A stretch of 64,000 nucleotides of DNA from Puccinia triticina. Lineage: Eukaryota; Basidiomycota; Pucciniomycetes; Pucciniales; Pucciniaceae. The notes beneath the pieces were generated by a model. The model worked only from the letters and a program-made list of their open reading frames with translations. It had not been told where the DNA came from and ran no database searches. Positions within the stretch are counted from its first letter, which is position 1. Every line of letters starts with the position of its first letter. Below, piece after piece: positions 10,015 through 20,224 of this stretch. The position numbers were made by a program, and so were the translations under genes. The stretch spans positions 3,410,001 through 3,474,000 of the forward strand of contig NC_070564.1 in the NCBI RefSeq assembly GCF_026914185.1. Direction: 5' to 3'.

Positions 10015-10887
10015 CACCAGGAAAATAAAATAGTCAGTTGATGACAAGTGACATTACACCAGCTCCAGCCAGCTACCCACCATCTATCCAATATCTATCC
10101 ACTATCTACCCCAATCTCCCAACCATCTCCTCAACTTCCAAAATTTACCAAGTAGGTCCTGTTCAGTTTTTGATGAGCCCAACTGATCCTCAGTTCTGTT
10201 CAGCTGATACTCAGCTTTGGCACCCAGTTCATACTCAGCTTTTCTGCCCAGCTCATACTCAGCTTTTTCACGCAGCTTACTCTCAGAATTGGAATAAAGC
10301 CTTTTGACCAGTAATTGCCCAGGTGATGCTCAGCTTTGTACTAGTCCTGGCGCAGCTGATGCTCAGCTTTGTACCAGTCCTTGCTCAGCCTTCTCCTAGT
10401 CCTGTCCCAGCTGATGCTCAGCTTTGGCCCAGTCCTAGGCTTGCTGGCCAGCTGATGCTCAGCTTGCTGAGTATCAGCTGAGCCAGGCCAGGTAAAAATA
10501 TGGGAATCAGCTTAGACAGGACCAGAGCTGAAAATCAGCTAGGCTTGGGCCAAAGCTGAGCATCAGCTGAGCCATGGACAAGGCTGAGCATCAGCTGTGC
10601 CAGGGCCAAAGATGATCATCAGGTGGCCAGTTCCAAAGCTGAGCATCATCTGGGCCAGGGGAAAAACTGAGCATCAGCTGAGCCAGGGTAAAAGCTGAGC
10701 ATCAGCTGGGCCAGGGAAAAAGCTGAGCATCATCTGGTTTTTTCACATTGAGTGCTTTGATCCTGACACCTATCATGTGAGCCCTAGATGTGCTGGTGGA
10801 GAGGAGCAGCATTGGAGCAGTGTTGGAGCTGAAAACAAAGCTGTGTCATGTCACTTGCCATCAAGTGACTACTTTTTTTTCCTGGTG
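10015..10887. mobile_element. Foldback transposon copy C (CACCAGG family), in inner copia pol
   Basis: 873 bp with terminal inverted repeats CACCAGGAAAATAAAATAGT (left) and, reversed, CACCAGGAAAAAAAAGTAGT (right), extending with few mismatches for about 45 bp through a small palindrome GTCAGTTGATGACAAGTGAC. It is flanked by the 3-bp duplication TAG (10012-10014 and 10888-10890). The arms hold degenerate repeats of CAGCTGATGCTCAGCTTTG on the left and the reverse complement on the right. No open frame. 3-bp duplications, C-A-C ends and subterminal repeats are features of CACTA-type elements; this assignment is inference. Excision restores the copia protease sequence. Confidence 0.88.
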
Positions 10888-10890
10888 TAG

Positions 10891-11317
10891 GCTCGCGGAA
10901 ATGTAGGCTTCCAACGCCTGTGATGAAGGATTTGTTGGCGGCGGTAGCTACCAACAAGGGCAATGGCTTAGACAGGAACTTGAAATTGTGAAGAAGATGG
11001 TGCATCCCAGTGAAATGGTGGGATGCGCCTGTATCAAAAATGGTGGGGCTGCTTACTACATCTTCACCCAACGCTATATTTCTGAAATCCAACTGATCCA
11101 GGTCATCCGGGATATCTCCAATCTCCAAGAGTTGAGCCGACGCCCCCCCCTCCGATGTGTTTGGCTGATTCGAATTGGAAGTTGAAGTTGAACTCTGTTG
11201 GGAGTTTGAATTGGTGTACTTTGGGCGGTAGTAGTCGGCAAGTCGCTTCGCCTGGAACTGAGTCTGAGTTGTGGGGGGGGCTTGAGTCAATTGTTGCTCT
11301 GGTGTCGAAAAAGGCAT
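10891..11317 (-). pseudogene. Inner copia gag-pol: protease
   Basis: A proline/glutamine/serine-rich linker is followed by the copia protease active site TIFDTGASHHFTG and by HHLLHNFKFL...LVATAANKSFITGVGSLHF, after which the foldback element cuts the frame at 10890. The same frame extends upstream through 38 codons to the TGA that ends the zinc knuckle (11432-11434), so gag and protease were one open frame. Here the active-site DTGA is intact, unlike the outer copy. Confidence 0.85.
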
Positions 11318-11431
11318 CTGTTGGGTGTAGAGGGAACCAACGAATGTTGCTTGAGTCTGATGTGACCGTTGAGGGAAAGGGGAAACTCCTGGGCCTCTGA
11401 GTTGCTTGCTGATCTGGTTTGCCTTGACCCG

Positions 11432-12559
11432 TCAAGGGCAGTCTTGGAGATAGTGATTAGGCGCCCCACACTGCCAACAGCGATGTGCAGTCGCAGCATA
11501 GAAATCTAAGGCGTCCGGCCAGTTCGCCTCAGGGATGTCGGCCAGGAACGCATCAAAATCAAATTCATCGCCGTCACTTGCAGCAAACAGGACCGAGGGA
11601 GCTGAAGAGTTTGTCAGCGTTGTATCCAACGTGGTCGAGTCGGCATGCTGTTTCTTGCACACATCAAATGTGTTAACATGAAGATCAAACTTTGGACAGC
11701 TTTTTGAGTCATTGTTCTGCATTGCGTTCTCAATTCGTTGTTCAAAATCTTTCTTGAAAGGCACCAAGGAATTCATGACGGCTCTTTGAAACATAAAACC
11801 AAAAAAGGCATCCGAGTGTATCCTGACGTTGAGATTGTTCCATTCTGCGTACAAATTGCGCATCGATGACGACAGACCAGCACTCTCGGATTTGTCCACG
11901 GAGAAGTTGAGGAACCAATTGAAAACGTTCATCTGTGCCGCACGCAAGACGACCGAGAACCTCTTCTTCAGGAGAGACAACATCTCGAGTGCGGAATTTG
12001 CTCGTTGAAGGTCAGACACGAGTGATCCGTGAACACCTTCCAGGACAGCCATCCTGGCGATCTTCTCAAACGTCAGATTTGTGATTGGTTTGAAGAAAAA
12101 TTCGCCATTCGACATATGAGCGCTACCAATTTCCATAAGCTCATTTAACCACCGGGCCAGATTTGTCCCATTCGCCGCCAGATGCTTCTCGTTGTTCCAC
12201 CAATTGTTGATAAGTTTAGCCGTCTGGCTAACAAGTTTTGCCTGCTCCAACTGTAATTTCGCAGCTAGGAAATCTTGCTGTGCGCGCGTGAGATCATTTG
12301 CTGCAGGATTTGGTTTGGCTTGCGTCTGCGTTTGGTGTGGAGCGGGTCCTCTGGGATGTGTGGTGCTTGATCCAGTTGCAACAGGCGCGGGTGGTTGGCA
12401 AGTTGACGATGCCGCCGCCCTAATCGTGTTGTCCCCAGTACGATTTGTAGTCGAAGTGCCTGCGATCGATGCAAAAAGGTCGGCCATCCTAGCACCGCCG
12501 TCCGGGACAAAAACCCCGCCATTGGAATGCTGACTGGTGACCGAGTCCCGACGAGACAT
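11432..12559 (-). CDS. Inner copia gag with zinc knuckle
   Basis: 375 codons from ATG at 12559. N-terminal S/P/Q-rich part, then the copia gag region (WLNELMEIGSAHMSNGEFFF, FEKIARMAVLEGVHGSLVSD, LRAAQMNVFNWFLNF) and at the end DALDFYAATAHRCWQCGAPN with a C-x2-C-x4-H-x4-C knuckle (CWQCGAPNHYLQDC). The frame closes at TGA 11432-11434 just after the knuckle; downstream the same frame is open into the protease, so the stop is probably a mutation. The product would form the particle and package RNA. Confidence 0.88.
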   Translation of the reverse strand: MSRRDSVTSQHSNGGVFVPDGGARMADLFASIAGTSTTNRTGDNTIRAAASSTCQPPAPVATGSSTTHPRGPAPHQTQTQAKPNPAANDLTRAQQDFLAAKLQLEQAKLVSQTAKLINNWWNNEKHLAANGTNLARWLNELMEIGSAHMSNGEFFFKPITNLTFEKIARMAVLEGVHGSLVSDLQRANSALEMLSLLKKRFSVVLRAAQMNVFNWFLNFSVDKSESAGLSSSMRNLYAEWNNLNVRIHSDAFFGFMFQRAVMNSLVPFKKDFEQRIENAMQNNDSKSCPKFDLHVNTFDVCKKQHADSTTLDTTLTNSSAPSVLFAASDGDEFDFDAFLADIPEANWPDALDFYAATAHRCWQCGAPNHYLQDCP

Positions 12560-13023
12560 TCCGTTCTTGAGAGATAGAGAAGAGAAGAAAGTGGATCAAG
12601 GTAGAAGGAGATGCGTAGTCGAGGAGTGGGAAAGGGCAGGATCACTCACCGCAACACTGAGAGGCACCCGCAATATAAGAGATGAAAAAAAAGGAGAGTA
12701 GAACAGTGCGTCACAAGACGTTTCCTTTCTGCACCGGTAGGTGAGCCACACCCCCGTAATAAGCAGGATGGCTAGTCCGCTTAGCTTATTTGGGTAAGTT
12801 TGATCAACACCGTTCAGAGAAGGATAGGGGAATTGCGGGGTCAGCTTATACCGAAGTACCTCACAGTGTTACGGCGAAGTGACACTGACCCTCCCGATGA
12901 CGGACGATTACGCTCTAACCTGAGCTACCGGTCAAAAGGATATAACCGACGGGTCAAAAACGTCGATTTGTGAGTTGAACCGGTGAAAGTTTTGAGTCTG
13001 AGTCCTCCTTTAAAAGTCGAGAA
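12560..13023 (-). other. Untranslated leader of inner copia
   Basis: About 0.46 kb between gag and primer-binding site. It contains on the minus strand GGTAGCTCAGGTTAGAGCG (about 12918-12941), shaped like a tRNA D arm/A box and shared with the outer copia leader, and AAATAAGCTAAGCGG near 12780. Confidence 0.5.
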
Positions 13024-13034
13024 GGCTCATAACC
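13024..13034 (-). promoter_or_regulatory. Primer-binding site, half initiator-tRNA type (inner copia)
   Basis: Minus strand GGTTATGAGCC directly follows the 5' LTR, complementary to the anticodon arm of fungal tRNA-iMet. Same 11-mer as at 5828-5838. Confidence 0.78.
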
Positions 13035-13169
13035 TATACGGACTCAGCAGGTGATAATCGTGTATATTCCACGTAGTGATGTTCCTCTGCCCAGGATTGT
13101 GCCGGGATGAGGAACCTCAGCCGTGCTGCGGCAAGTCTGAGAGATGTATGTGACATCTATGTCACAACA
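13035..13169 (-). repeat. 5' LTR of inner copia
   Basis: 135 bp, minus strand begins TGTTGTGACATAGATG, ends GAGTCCGTATA; six differences from the 3' LTR. Plus-strand right neighbour is the target duplication AAGAC (13170-13174). Confidence 0.92.
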
Positions 13170-13174
13170 AAGAC

Positions 13175-15127
13175 ACCATCAACGTCAACCGCATACCCGG
13201 AGCGTGGCAACAAGCACGACCAGCTACCCCAGGGTATTGATACTATCCTGAACTTCCCCCCCTGCTAAGTACCGGACCACCAACAGAGGCCCCCGTTCTG
13301 GCAGAGCACCATTTCATTCCTCTTCCCCTGTCTACTTTTTGCAATCCAATTTTCCCTCCACCAGCCCCGCCACCGCCACCTCCCCCGTCTTTTGTATCCC
13401 CAACACAATTGTTGGCAAACCCCGACTCTATCAAACCAATCGTCCCACCTTCCCCACCTTCCCCAAACCATCCTGCACCGGCCTCTTTTGTCATGAAGAA
13501 CACCAGTCGCTCGCCTGTGCCTCCTCATCTCTCTGCAGCAAGACGGGCTGCTGATCTCGAAGAAGCGAAAGCGCAACTCGAGGAGTCCAAAATCGTGGGA
13601 CAAGCCATTCACACTGTGACCGCAAAAATCAGAGACAATGCAATTCTTTCACTGGACGGAGCTAACTTCAAGGTCTGGAGCCAAGAACTCGCCGAGAAGA
13701 GTGGCATACATCTGGCAGACAAGGATTTCTTTTTGACAGGCAGCGCAAATTCTGTCCTTGAAAAGATTGGCCGCGCAATATTCCTAGCGTTGATACACGG
13801 CTCCCTGGAAGCTAAAATTCACGACGCGAGCACATGCAAAGATATGTACTCTCACATGTTCAGAAAGTTCAAAACAGTGAGTCAAGCGGCGCAACTCCAT
13901 GTCTTTTATCGATTCTTGGAGTACAAGAACTCCACGGAACCGGTTCCGGCGACTGCGGCTTCAGAATTGAAGAACCTTGCAACGGAGTGGAAGAACCTCA
14001 AGGTGGTACTTGACATTGACATCTTCATGGGTTTTATTCTACAAAGCAGTATCGGCCGCAACACGGCGCTTGGGCAAGATTTTGACCGCAGGGTTGAGCT
14101 AGAACTTCAGCAATCAAGTGACAACAAAAGCCCAACTTTCGACCGTTTAGTCCAGCTCCTCAACGCCTGCAAGTTACAAGACAACCACACCCAATCTTTG
14201 TCAAAAGTTTCCACGGTTAGGCCTTCTCCGGCACTCCTTCAAGTCTCCGCAGAACTTCCTCCTTTTGATCAATCAGCATTTCTTGCCGACATTCCAGAGT
14301 CAGAGTGGGGAGCGGCAATCGAGTTCTACAATGTCACCGCCAATTGATGTTGGAGCTGCGGTGACGCGAGACATTATCTCCGAGATTGTCCCACCCAATC
14401 TTGTAGCCAGCCTGTCAACAGACGTCAACAAGGACCGGGTGCCATGTTGTATCGTCCAGCAACTGCCCAGCAACAACCCTTCCAGCAAGCCCCGTTCATG
14501 CCAATGATAGGGGCAGTCTATCCTCCGCCAGGCCTCCTGTACGGCGGCGGTCATTTCAACATGCCGTATCTTGGTTTTCCCGCCAATCAGCAGTACAATC
14601 AGGTGTCTTTCTACCAGCTGAATCAACAGCCCCACCCCCCGCAGCAAACCTTTCAGCCCCCAACTGGGCATCATCAGCCGCCCATGTTTCGTCCAGCCAA
14701 CTCCTATCGCCCAAATCAGTCCCAAGCAACACACCACCAGTTGGCCAACTTTTGTCAAAGGTCCAACAACTCAAAGGGGGGTGGGGCAGCGGCGAAGGAA
14801 GCTGAAGTCTTGGAGCTTCCTGATGGGATTGCCAATATGGATTTGGGGGCAATGACAGCTGAACTAGACGTGAGCACGCCTGCTATTGGAGACTCTGAAG
14901 CTACTCACAATCTCACTGGAGATAGGAGACTGCTCCATAATTTCCAAAAACTCAAACGTCCTATTGCACTCAATGTGGCAACAACAGGATCAGGAGCCGC
15001 TATATCAGGCGCAGGCGACCTGTTTTTCCAAGGGCCCGCAGGTGCAACAATCACCATAAAAGGAGTGTTGTTCTGTGAGCGAGCGTCTTCCACTCTCATT
15101 TCACTGGTGGCCCTTGTGAAAGCTAAC
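13175..15127 (+). pseudogene. Outer copia gag (rest), zinc knuckle and degenerate protease
   Basis: One frame, continuing 6337-6567, runs from 13175 to 15127 with only two stops, both TGA: 13238-13240 and 14345-14347. The gag core (FKVWSQELAEKSGIHLADKD, AAQLHVFYRFLEYK) matches the inner gag. After the second stop comes the knuckle CWSCGDARHYLRDC, then a Q/P-rich linker and a protease remnant in which the inner copy's FDTGASHHFTG reads GDSEATHNLTG, so the catalytic site is destroyed. At 14345 the inner copy has an arginine before CW, consistent with CGA to TGA. Copia homology stops at 15127, where gypsy B begins. Confidence 0.85.
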
Positions 15128-15128
15128 T

Positions 15129-16508
15129 GATTTGGATGAAGCTTTTTATGACTTAGCTTGTACCAGTTATGATCAAGACTCAAATTTGTTGACACTGGTG
15201 GAAATCTTGAAAAATGATAATTGTCCCCCTGAGCTGATTTCTAGCTTACAATCAGAATTAATGGTAGAATACAAGTTGGGAAAATTTACTCTGTTAGACG
15301 GATTGTCGTATTATAGAAATAAACATTCTAGTTTACTGGTACTTTGTGACAAAAATCAAGTAATGGATATACTGAAAGACTGTCATGATGGTGTAACTTC
15401 AGGACATTTCTCAGAGGAAAGAACACTTGAAGGAATTTGTAACACAGTTTGGTGGATCAATTGGAAGAAAGAAGCTCAAACTTATATAAAATCTTGTGAC
15501 TTGCCAGAAAGCTAATAAGCAGACAGGAAAAAGATTTGGCCTTCTACAGAAGATTGCTGAACCTAAGATGCAGTGGGAAATTATTAATAATTTTGTAACT
15601 GGTCTCCCACCTGCAGGAGCTTATTCCTTTAATTCAGTTTTAGTGATAGTAGACCGTTTCTCTAAAAGAGCCCGTTTTATACCTGATCATAAGGATGACA
15701 CAGCCATGGAAATTGCTATGCTGTTCTGGAATAGAATAATTAATGTCTGATGTAGGAATCCCTAAAATAATTATTAGTGATAAGGATCCAAAATTTACAT
15801 CTGAATTTTGGTGCAACCTGCATGACATGTTAGGGACAAAACTTGCTTTTTCTACAGCTTATCACCCTCAAACTGATGGATAAGCTGAAAGGATGATTCA
15901 GACATTAGAAGATGTGCTCCGCAGATTCTGTTCATTTTGGTTTGAATTTAAAAATCAAGATGGTTATACACATGACTGGGTTAACCTTCTCCCAGCATTA
16001 GAAATTGCTTATAACAGTAGCAAACACTCCAAAACTAAAGAAGCTTCATATGTCTTAGAGCGTGGATGCCTAGAATGCCAAAAAATACTGTTAATGACAA
16101 ATTGCCATATATTCATCCAAATTCCTCAGATTTTAAGAAGATTCTAGATGCGGCCCATGATCATGCAAGAAATTGTGTGACAGGAGCTGTAGAATATAAC
16201 AAGAATAGGTGGGACAAGAGTCATAGAGAACCAGAATTCAAGATTGGAGAAAAGGTAATGCTATCTACAGTCAACTTTAACAATCTACGAGGAAATAGAA
16301 AACTCAAGCCTTTTTTTGTTGGACCTTTTGTCATAAAACAACTACCTGGCAAAAATGCAGTTGAGATCATTCTAAGAAATACAAGAATAATTCAGTGGAC
16401 AAAGATGAATGGTTACCTGAAAGTAATATTCAAGATGGGACGATTCATCTCCGTAATTATAGAATTGCAAGAAGGTCTAGAAACCCCTGTTTTTTCTATA
16501 GTCTCATC
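15129..16508 (+). pseudogene. Gypsy B integrase with chromodomain remnant
   Basis: Reads in several frames: linker (LDEAFYDLAC... LLDGLSYYRNKHSS), H2C2 finger (DCHDGVTSGHFSEERT..., broken by a frameshift at the last cysteine pair near 15500), core with D in VIVDRFSKRA, D in IISDKDPKF (after a frameshift near 15748) and E in [10 protein letters not shown] directly after a TAA at 15882-15884. The GPF region reads KPFFVGPFVIKQLPGKNAVE; then a deletion near 16385 removes most of the chromodomain start, but VDKDEWLPESNIQDGTIHLR remains in another frame. The coding part ends just before the polypurine tract and LTR. Confidence 0.85.
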
Positions 16509-16523
16509 TTAAGGGGTAGGAAA

Positions 16524-17431
16524 TGTCAGCTGGCTACGCAGCGCAAGCCAGTGTAAGACCTATACAAATAATCATAAATAATATTAAATAAATATGTTAC
16601 AGTTTTGGTGACAGATACATATGTGATCTGTCTCACCTATAATATAAATATATAAATATATAAGAAAATATAAATATTATCAGTTAATAATATACATGTA
16701 GTTTGAATTGATAATAATCCATAAACGGTTGGGTATGCTAAATATAATCTGGGTGAATGATAATCAATACCCGGGTGCGCAAGTATCATGCACACATGTC
16801 ACAGAAACTTACATGACATGAGTTACATGTCTGAAGTCTTTCCGTAACTAGGAGATCCTCCCCAAAGAGGATTGTCCAGATAACTAACCACCCCATCCAA
16901 GCTCGTGAGTAATAACCAATCAACATCAACCACCCCATAGAAAAAAGCTAGAGATACTACAACGGACAGAAAGACTTGTAACCAAGGAGAGCAAAATATT
17001 ATTCAAAGAGGTCAGTTCTTCTTCCATTCTTGCTCTCCTCAGCTTAGACATACAAAAAAATAAACCAACCACTTTCTTGGCTTGTCTCTTCATACAGATT
17101 ACAATCAATTCAGCAGTTGGCTTTCTTTCATCTCAAGCCTGTTGTCCTTGCAAGTGCGCACTGATATTGAGAAAGGTTTTTTATTAGTAAGTAAAAACCC
17201 TTCTCTTATATATCATACTCTTCCTCTATTTCCTGGGAACCAAACTACCCCTGCATAGCAGGCCCCAGTCATCCTTGGAGGGATCTAAACAACACCTGCT
17301 TGCAGGCCCCTCCTTTAAAAATATTTCCTTCATTTTTTCTTTGAAATAAAACAAACAAAAAAACATCCCTTTTTCATACTATCACCCGGTGTTGTAGAAG
17401 AACTCAGTTCTTGGCATCACCAAGGCTGACA
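16524..17431 (+). repeat. 3' LTR of gypsy B
   Basis: Begins TGTCAGCTGG after the purine run AAGGGGTAGGAAA (16511-16523) and ends AAGGCTGACA, so TGTCAGC/GCTGACA inverted ends as in gypsy C (TGTCAGCC/GGCTGACA). 908 bp, AT-rich. The right border is inferred from the inverted end motif because the 5' LTR is missing. Confidence 0.7.
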
Positions 17432-18319
17432 CCTAATGTTATTCTATACATGGCAGCTAGATCCCACACCTGCTGCCCTTTGCACTTCAATTGAGTACCT
17501 ATGCCCACCCCACCCTTCTACCTTTCTTGCTGTGATAAAACTCTGAAGAGGGTGTGTGCACCCTCTTGAAAGTTGGTACCAGCCATTGAGGGTGTGGAAG
17601 GAAATAAAAAGAACCTATGATTTTGCTTAAGACATGCATTGTGAGCTGCATACAGCAATTGGTAAATAAATGCAGACAACTTGCATAGCAGCACATAGGG
17701 CCAACAACAATAGGAAACACAAACCATACAACCAACAACAACAGGAAAACAAGTTAATCACACATTTTTCTTTTTTTAGGCCTCACTCTGGCATCTTTTA
17801 CATGTTTCATGTAGATAGCTTGGACTGCATAAGGATCATAAGTGGGATGAAACGGAATCCAATAGTCCCGGTTGTTGAATTCCTGCCCAGAATATAATCA
17901 GCCCATGGCCCACTAAGCAGGAAACAAAAGAACCTTTCTTTGACTCACAGTGTTTCCCATTTTAAAGGCTTTTACTCTCCCACAGGCAAAGAAGGAGCTG
18001 GATTGGCTCCAGAGAGCAACAGAGTACCTTTGCAGATCCAAGAGGCCCTCTCAAAAGTGAAATTGGGCCACACCATGGCAGAGAATTCAAAAAGGGCCAT
18101 GGAAGGAGTAATTGCGGAGGCCACACCAAGCCGCCCCCAAAGTGGGAAGTAAAAACTCTCTTCCACTGTGGTTACCAAAAAAAAGTTTGAGTTGAAGAGC
18201 AGGGTGTTTTTTGTATCTCAATGGGTTTTGACTTGCTGATTCAAACTGATGGTCTTGGCTGATGATCCAGAGCAAATGATTAATTGGAGATTATTTAAGG
18301 AGGAGAAAAAATTCAAGAC
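17432..18319. other. Intergenic, no supported gene
   Basis: AT-rich spacer. A short plus-strand open stretch at about 17984-18152 (KVKLGHTMAENSKRAMEGVI) follows a CTCTCCCACAG acceptor-like site and might be a gene scrap; I cannot assign it. Confidence 0.4.
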
Positions 18320-19169
18320 TCAACAGGTCAGTACTGGGCTCAGCTCATCCTTGAAGTTGTGCTTGAGCAAATCACAAACTTCATCCAGCAAGTATGAAAT
18401 CAATCTTTCTACCACGCTACAAGATGTTGGGAGGAATGCTTTGTTGACCCAGGGGGACAACAAAGAGTAATAAAACATCTCATTACCAACAGCAACCATG
18501 GAGTCACTTGCTTCAGTGGTTGAGGTGGACTGTGGGAGAGGTAGGGTGGGCTCCACTTTTGGTTTTTGCCAATCCGTCCCGTTGCCTTGAACAGCAGCTA
18601 AATCAATAGCCTCCCCATTGCTAGTGAGTTGGATTTTGAGGTCCCCCATTCCTGCAGATTTTTTCTGGGGGTCAAAATGGTCAGTTGGCTGGATCAAGTT
18701 GGGGTGGGAAGAAAAACAAAACTCACATGGCCCAGTCCATAACCATACTGCTGGTAAGACACTGTATTCTTCCCCTTCTTTTTCTCCAAATTCTCTGCGG
18801 TTTTTTTGGGTCTTGCTTTTTGCCCTGTTGGGGGGTTTGGGGTGGGGGCTGGGACATATTGGGTGGCAGGGCTGGATTGAACAAGGTTGTCAATGGATTG
18901 GTCAAAGTTGTGCACGGATGCCACTTTATTCAGGCTGTTTAGGGCTTGATCCTGTGCAACAAATGAGGCCACACATGGATCAGTAAAGCTCTGAATGGTC
19001 CAAAACAAGAAACCAAACTTACCTCATGGGAGATCCAAAGGCCATTTCCATCCGCATGCCCAGGAAGAGGTGGAACTCCAATCCCCACACACACCCCATG
19101 CTCATCAACCACAACTAGCATTCTGTCAGATGGAAGCAACCTACAGTTCTCCTCTCTTTCCTTTTGCAT
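18320..19169 (-). pseudogene. Unrecognised three-exon gene fragment
   Basis: Minus strand open pieces join at good splice signals: exon 1 (RLLPSDRMLVVVDEHGVCVG...GLWISHE) ends at a GTAAGT donor near 19025; exon 2 (SFTDPCVASFVAQDQALNSL...YQQYGYGLGH) starts after CATTCAG and ends at GTGAGT near 18728; exon 3 (KKSAGMGDLKIQLTSNGEAI...LKHNFKDELSPVLTC) starts after ACCCCCAG and ends at a stop at 18320. Introns would be roughly 30-70 bp. No domain recognised. The 5' end is lost at about 19170, where copia sequence begins. Could be a host gene fragment or a transposon accessory gene. Confidence 0.4.
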
Positions 19170-19184
19170 GGTACCAGACTCTTC

Positions 19185-19767
19185 TCACTGGGGGCCCCTC
19201 GATCATCTGATCTTGTATGTCCGCTATAGATCTCATTTGTCACTTCCTATTGTTGCCTCAAGACCCCTGGAAGACGGCGTAAGCACGTATGTTGACGCGT
19301 ATTGGGGCGGTGAGGCGTCTAAGTTGGTTCATGGATTTATCTCAACTCTCTGGGGTATCCCAGTATCTTGGGTGTCAAAGCAACAGACCTGCGTTGCACA
19401 ATCAAACTGCCAGGCCAAGTACATGGCCCTATCTTTTGCATCTAAAGATGCCTGTACAGTTTCCTCCATTCTCTCCCATTTTTTCAAGCTTCCACCTCTG
19501 CTACTCCTCTGCAACAACATGGCTGCAGTTCAAATCAGTTCTGACTGCCAAACCCAGAAGGAACATTGCCAAGTTGATTGAGAGTTCCACATCATCAACA
19601 AACCTCTTTACATGAAGAAGGTCCAGCTTGAGTGGATATCAACAGACAACCAATTGGCCAACATCTTCACCAAGGCTCTTGGATGGCAAAAAGTTTCCAA
19701 ATTTCTGATGGGAGTAGGATTGCATGGGCAATCCAATTATATGTTGGCAAGTAAAGGGGGGACAGTA
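19185..19767 (+). pseudogene. Copia D: RNase H fragment
   Basis: Plus-strand translation STYVDAYWGGEASKLVHGFI, WVSKQQTCVAQSNCQAKYMA, then after a stop near 19579 EFHIINKPLYMKKVQLEWIS and TDNQLANIFTKALGWQKVSK: the C-terminal RNase H of a copia pol, with the SNCQAKYMAL stretch in place of the usual S-x-CxAEYxAL (E changed to K). Everything upstream of RNase H is missing. A purine run AAAGGGGGGACAG follows at 19754. Confidence 0.8.
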
Positions 19768-20041
19768 TGCGCTGGCAGCAATGAACATGCGCCCCCCGCA
19801 TCTGTCCGCCTCCCTTCACAAATCCCACACAATTGTCCTGACTGATTGGTTCAACAGAAGCTAACCATTATCAACTTATGTCACACAGTTTTCCCCTTTG
19901 TTGGCAATTTTGCTGGACTCTGTCTTGTCATTCCTATCCACTTTCTTCCCTATCTTTTTCTTTTATTATTGTTTCCCTTACATTTTTTGTTTTAAATTGA
20001 ATACCTCTTGTGATTGTCTCATTCTTTGTTTCATGGTTGAT

Positions 20042-20224
20042 GAGGGGGGGAGTGTTATATCAAAACATGTCTTTATTTATAAATGTTGAAGTGTCAATCT
20101 AGCACTGCTCAACACATTGTTGCTTACACATCCAATCACCATTGGAGGCAACACCACACATCATCATAAGCATACATCTACTGTATTCAACTTCAACATA
20201 GCAATGTGTACTTAGCCCACACCA
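20042..20224 (+). repeat. Copia D polypurine tract and 5' part of 3' LTR
   Basis: GAGGGGGGAG (about 20041-20050) is followed by TGTTATATCAAAACATG, a typical copia 3' LTR start. The LTR can be followed only to about 20224, where the palindromic element begins; its end was not found. Confidence 0.5.

Larger units (their letters stand above)
6568..13169 (-). mobile_element. Inner Ty1/copia element, full length (minus strand)
   Basis: 6602 bp between two 135-bp LTRs, flanked by the 5-bp duplication AAGAC (6563-6567 and 13170-13174). Minus-strand order is LTR, half-tRNA primer-binding site, leader, gag, protease, integrase, RT, RNase H, polypurine tract, LTR: the copia order. The LTRs differ at 6 of 135 positions by my count, so it is not a very recent insertion. 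Pol is broken by frameshifts at about 9800 and 8680, a stop after the gag zinc knuckle, and by the foldback insertion at 10015-10887. Confidence 0.93.
5695..15128 (+). mobile_element. Outer Ty1/copia element (plus strand), 3' truncated
   Basis: Starts with a 133-bp LTR and primer-binding site; gag begins at 6337, is interrupted by the inner copia (6568-13169, target duplication AAGAC) and continues from 13175 in the same frame through the zinc knuckle to a degenerate protease ending at 15127. Integrase, RT and the 3' LTR are gone: copia homology ends at 15127 and gypsy B follows at once. Removing the inner element and one AAGAC restores gag continuity, direct evidence for nesting. Confidence 0.85.
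5281..17431 (+). mobile_element. Ty3/gypsy B (plus strand), host of the nested copia stack
   Basis: Two gypsy pieces in the same orientation flank the copia nest: 5281-5694 (protease-RT linker and RT start) and 15129-16508 (RNase H-integrase linker, integrase, chromodomain tail), followed by a polypurine tract (AAGGGGTAGGAAA, 16511-16523) and a 3' LTR (16524-17431). The left piece is cut exactly where a copia LTR begins (5695). About 2 kb of gypsy RT/RNase H and the 3' half of the outer copia are missing between the pieces, so a deletion followed insertion. That both pieces were one element is inference from order, strand and position. Confidence 0.65.

Noticed and set aside
10038..10307. 89-codon frame inside inner copia
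   Set aside because: It lies wholly in foldback copy C and follows its degenerate subterminal repeats.
12192..12533. 113-codon plus-strand frame
   Set aside because: Antisense to the inner copia gag, which is the supported coding strand.
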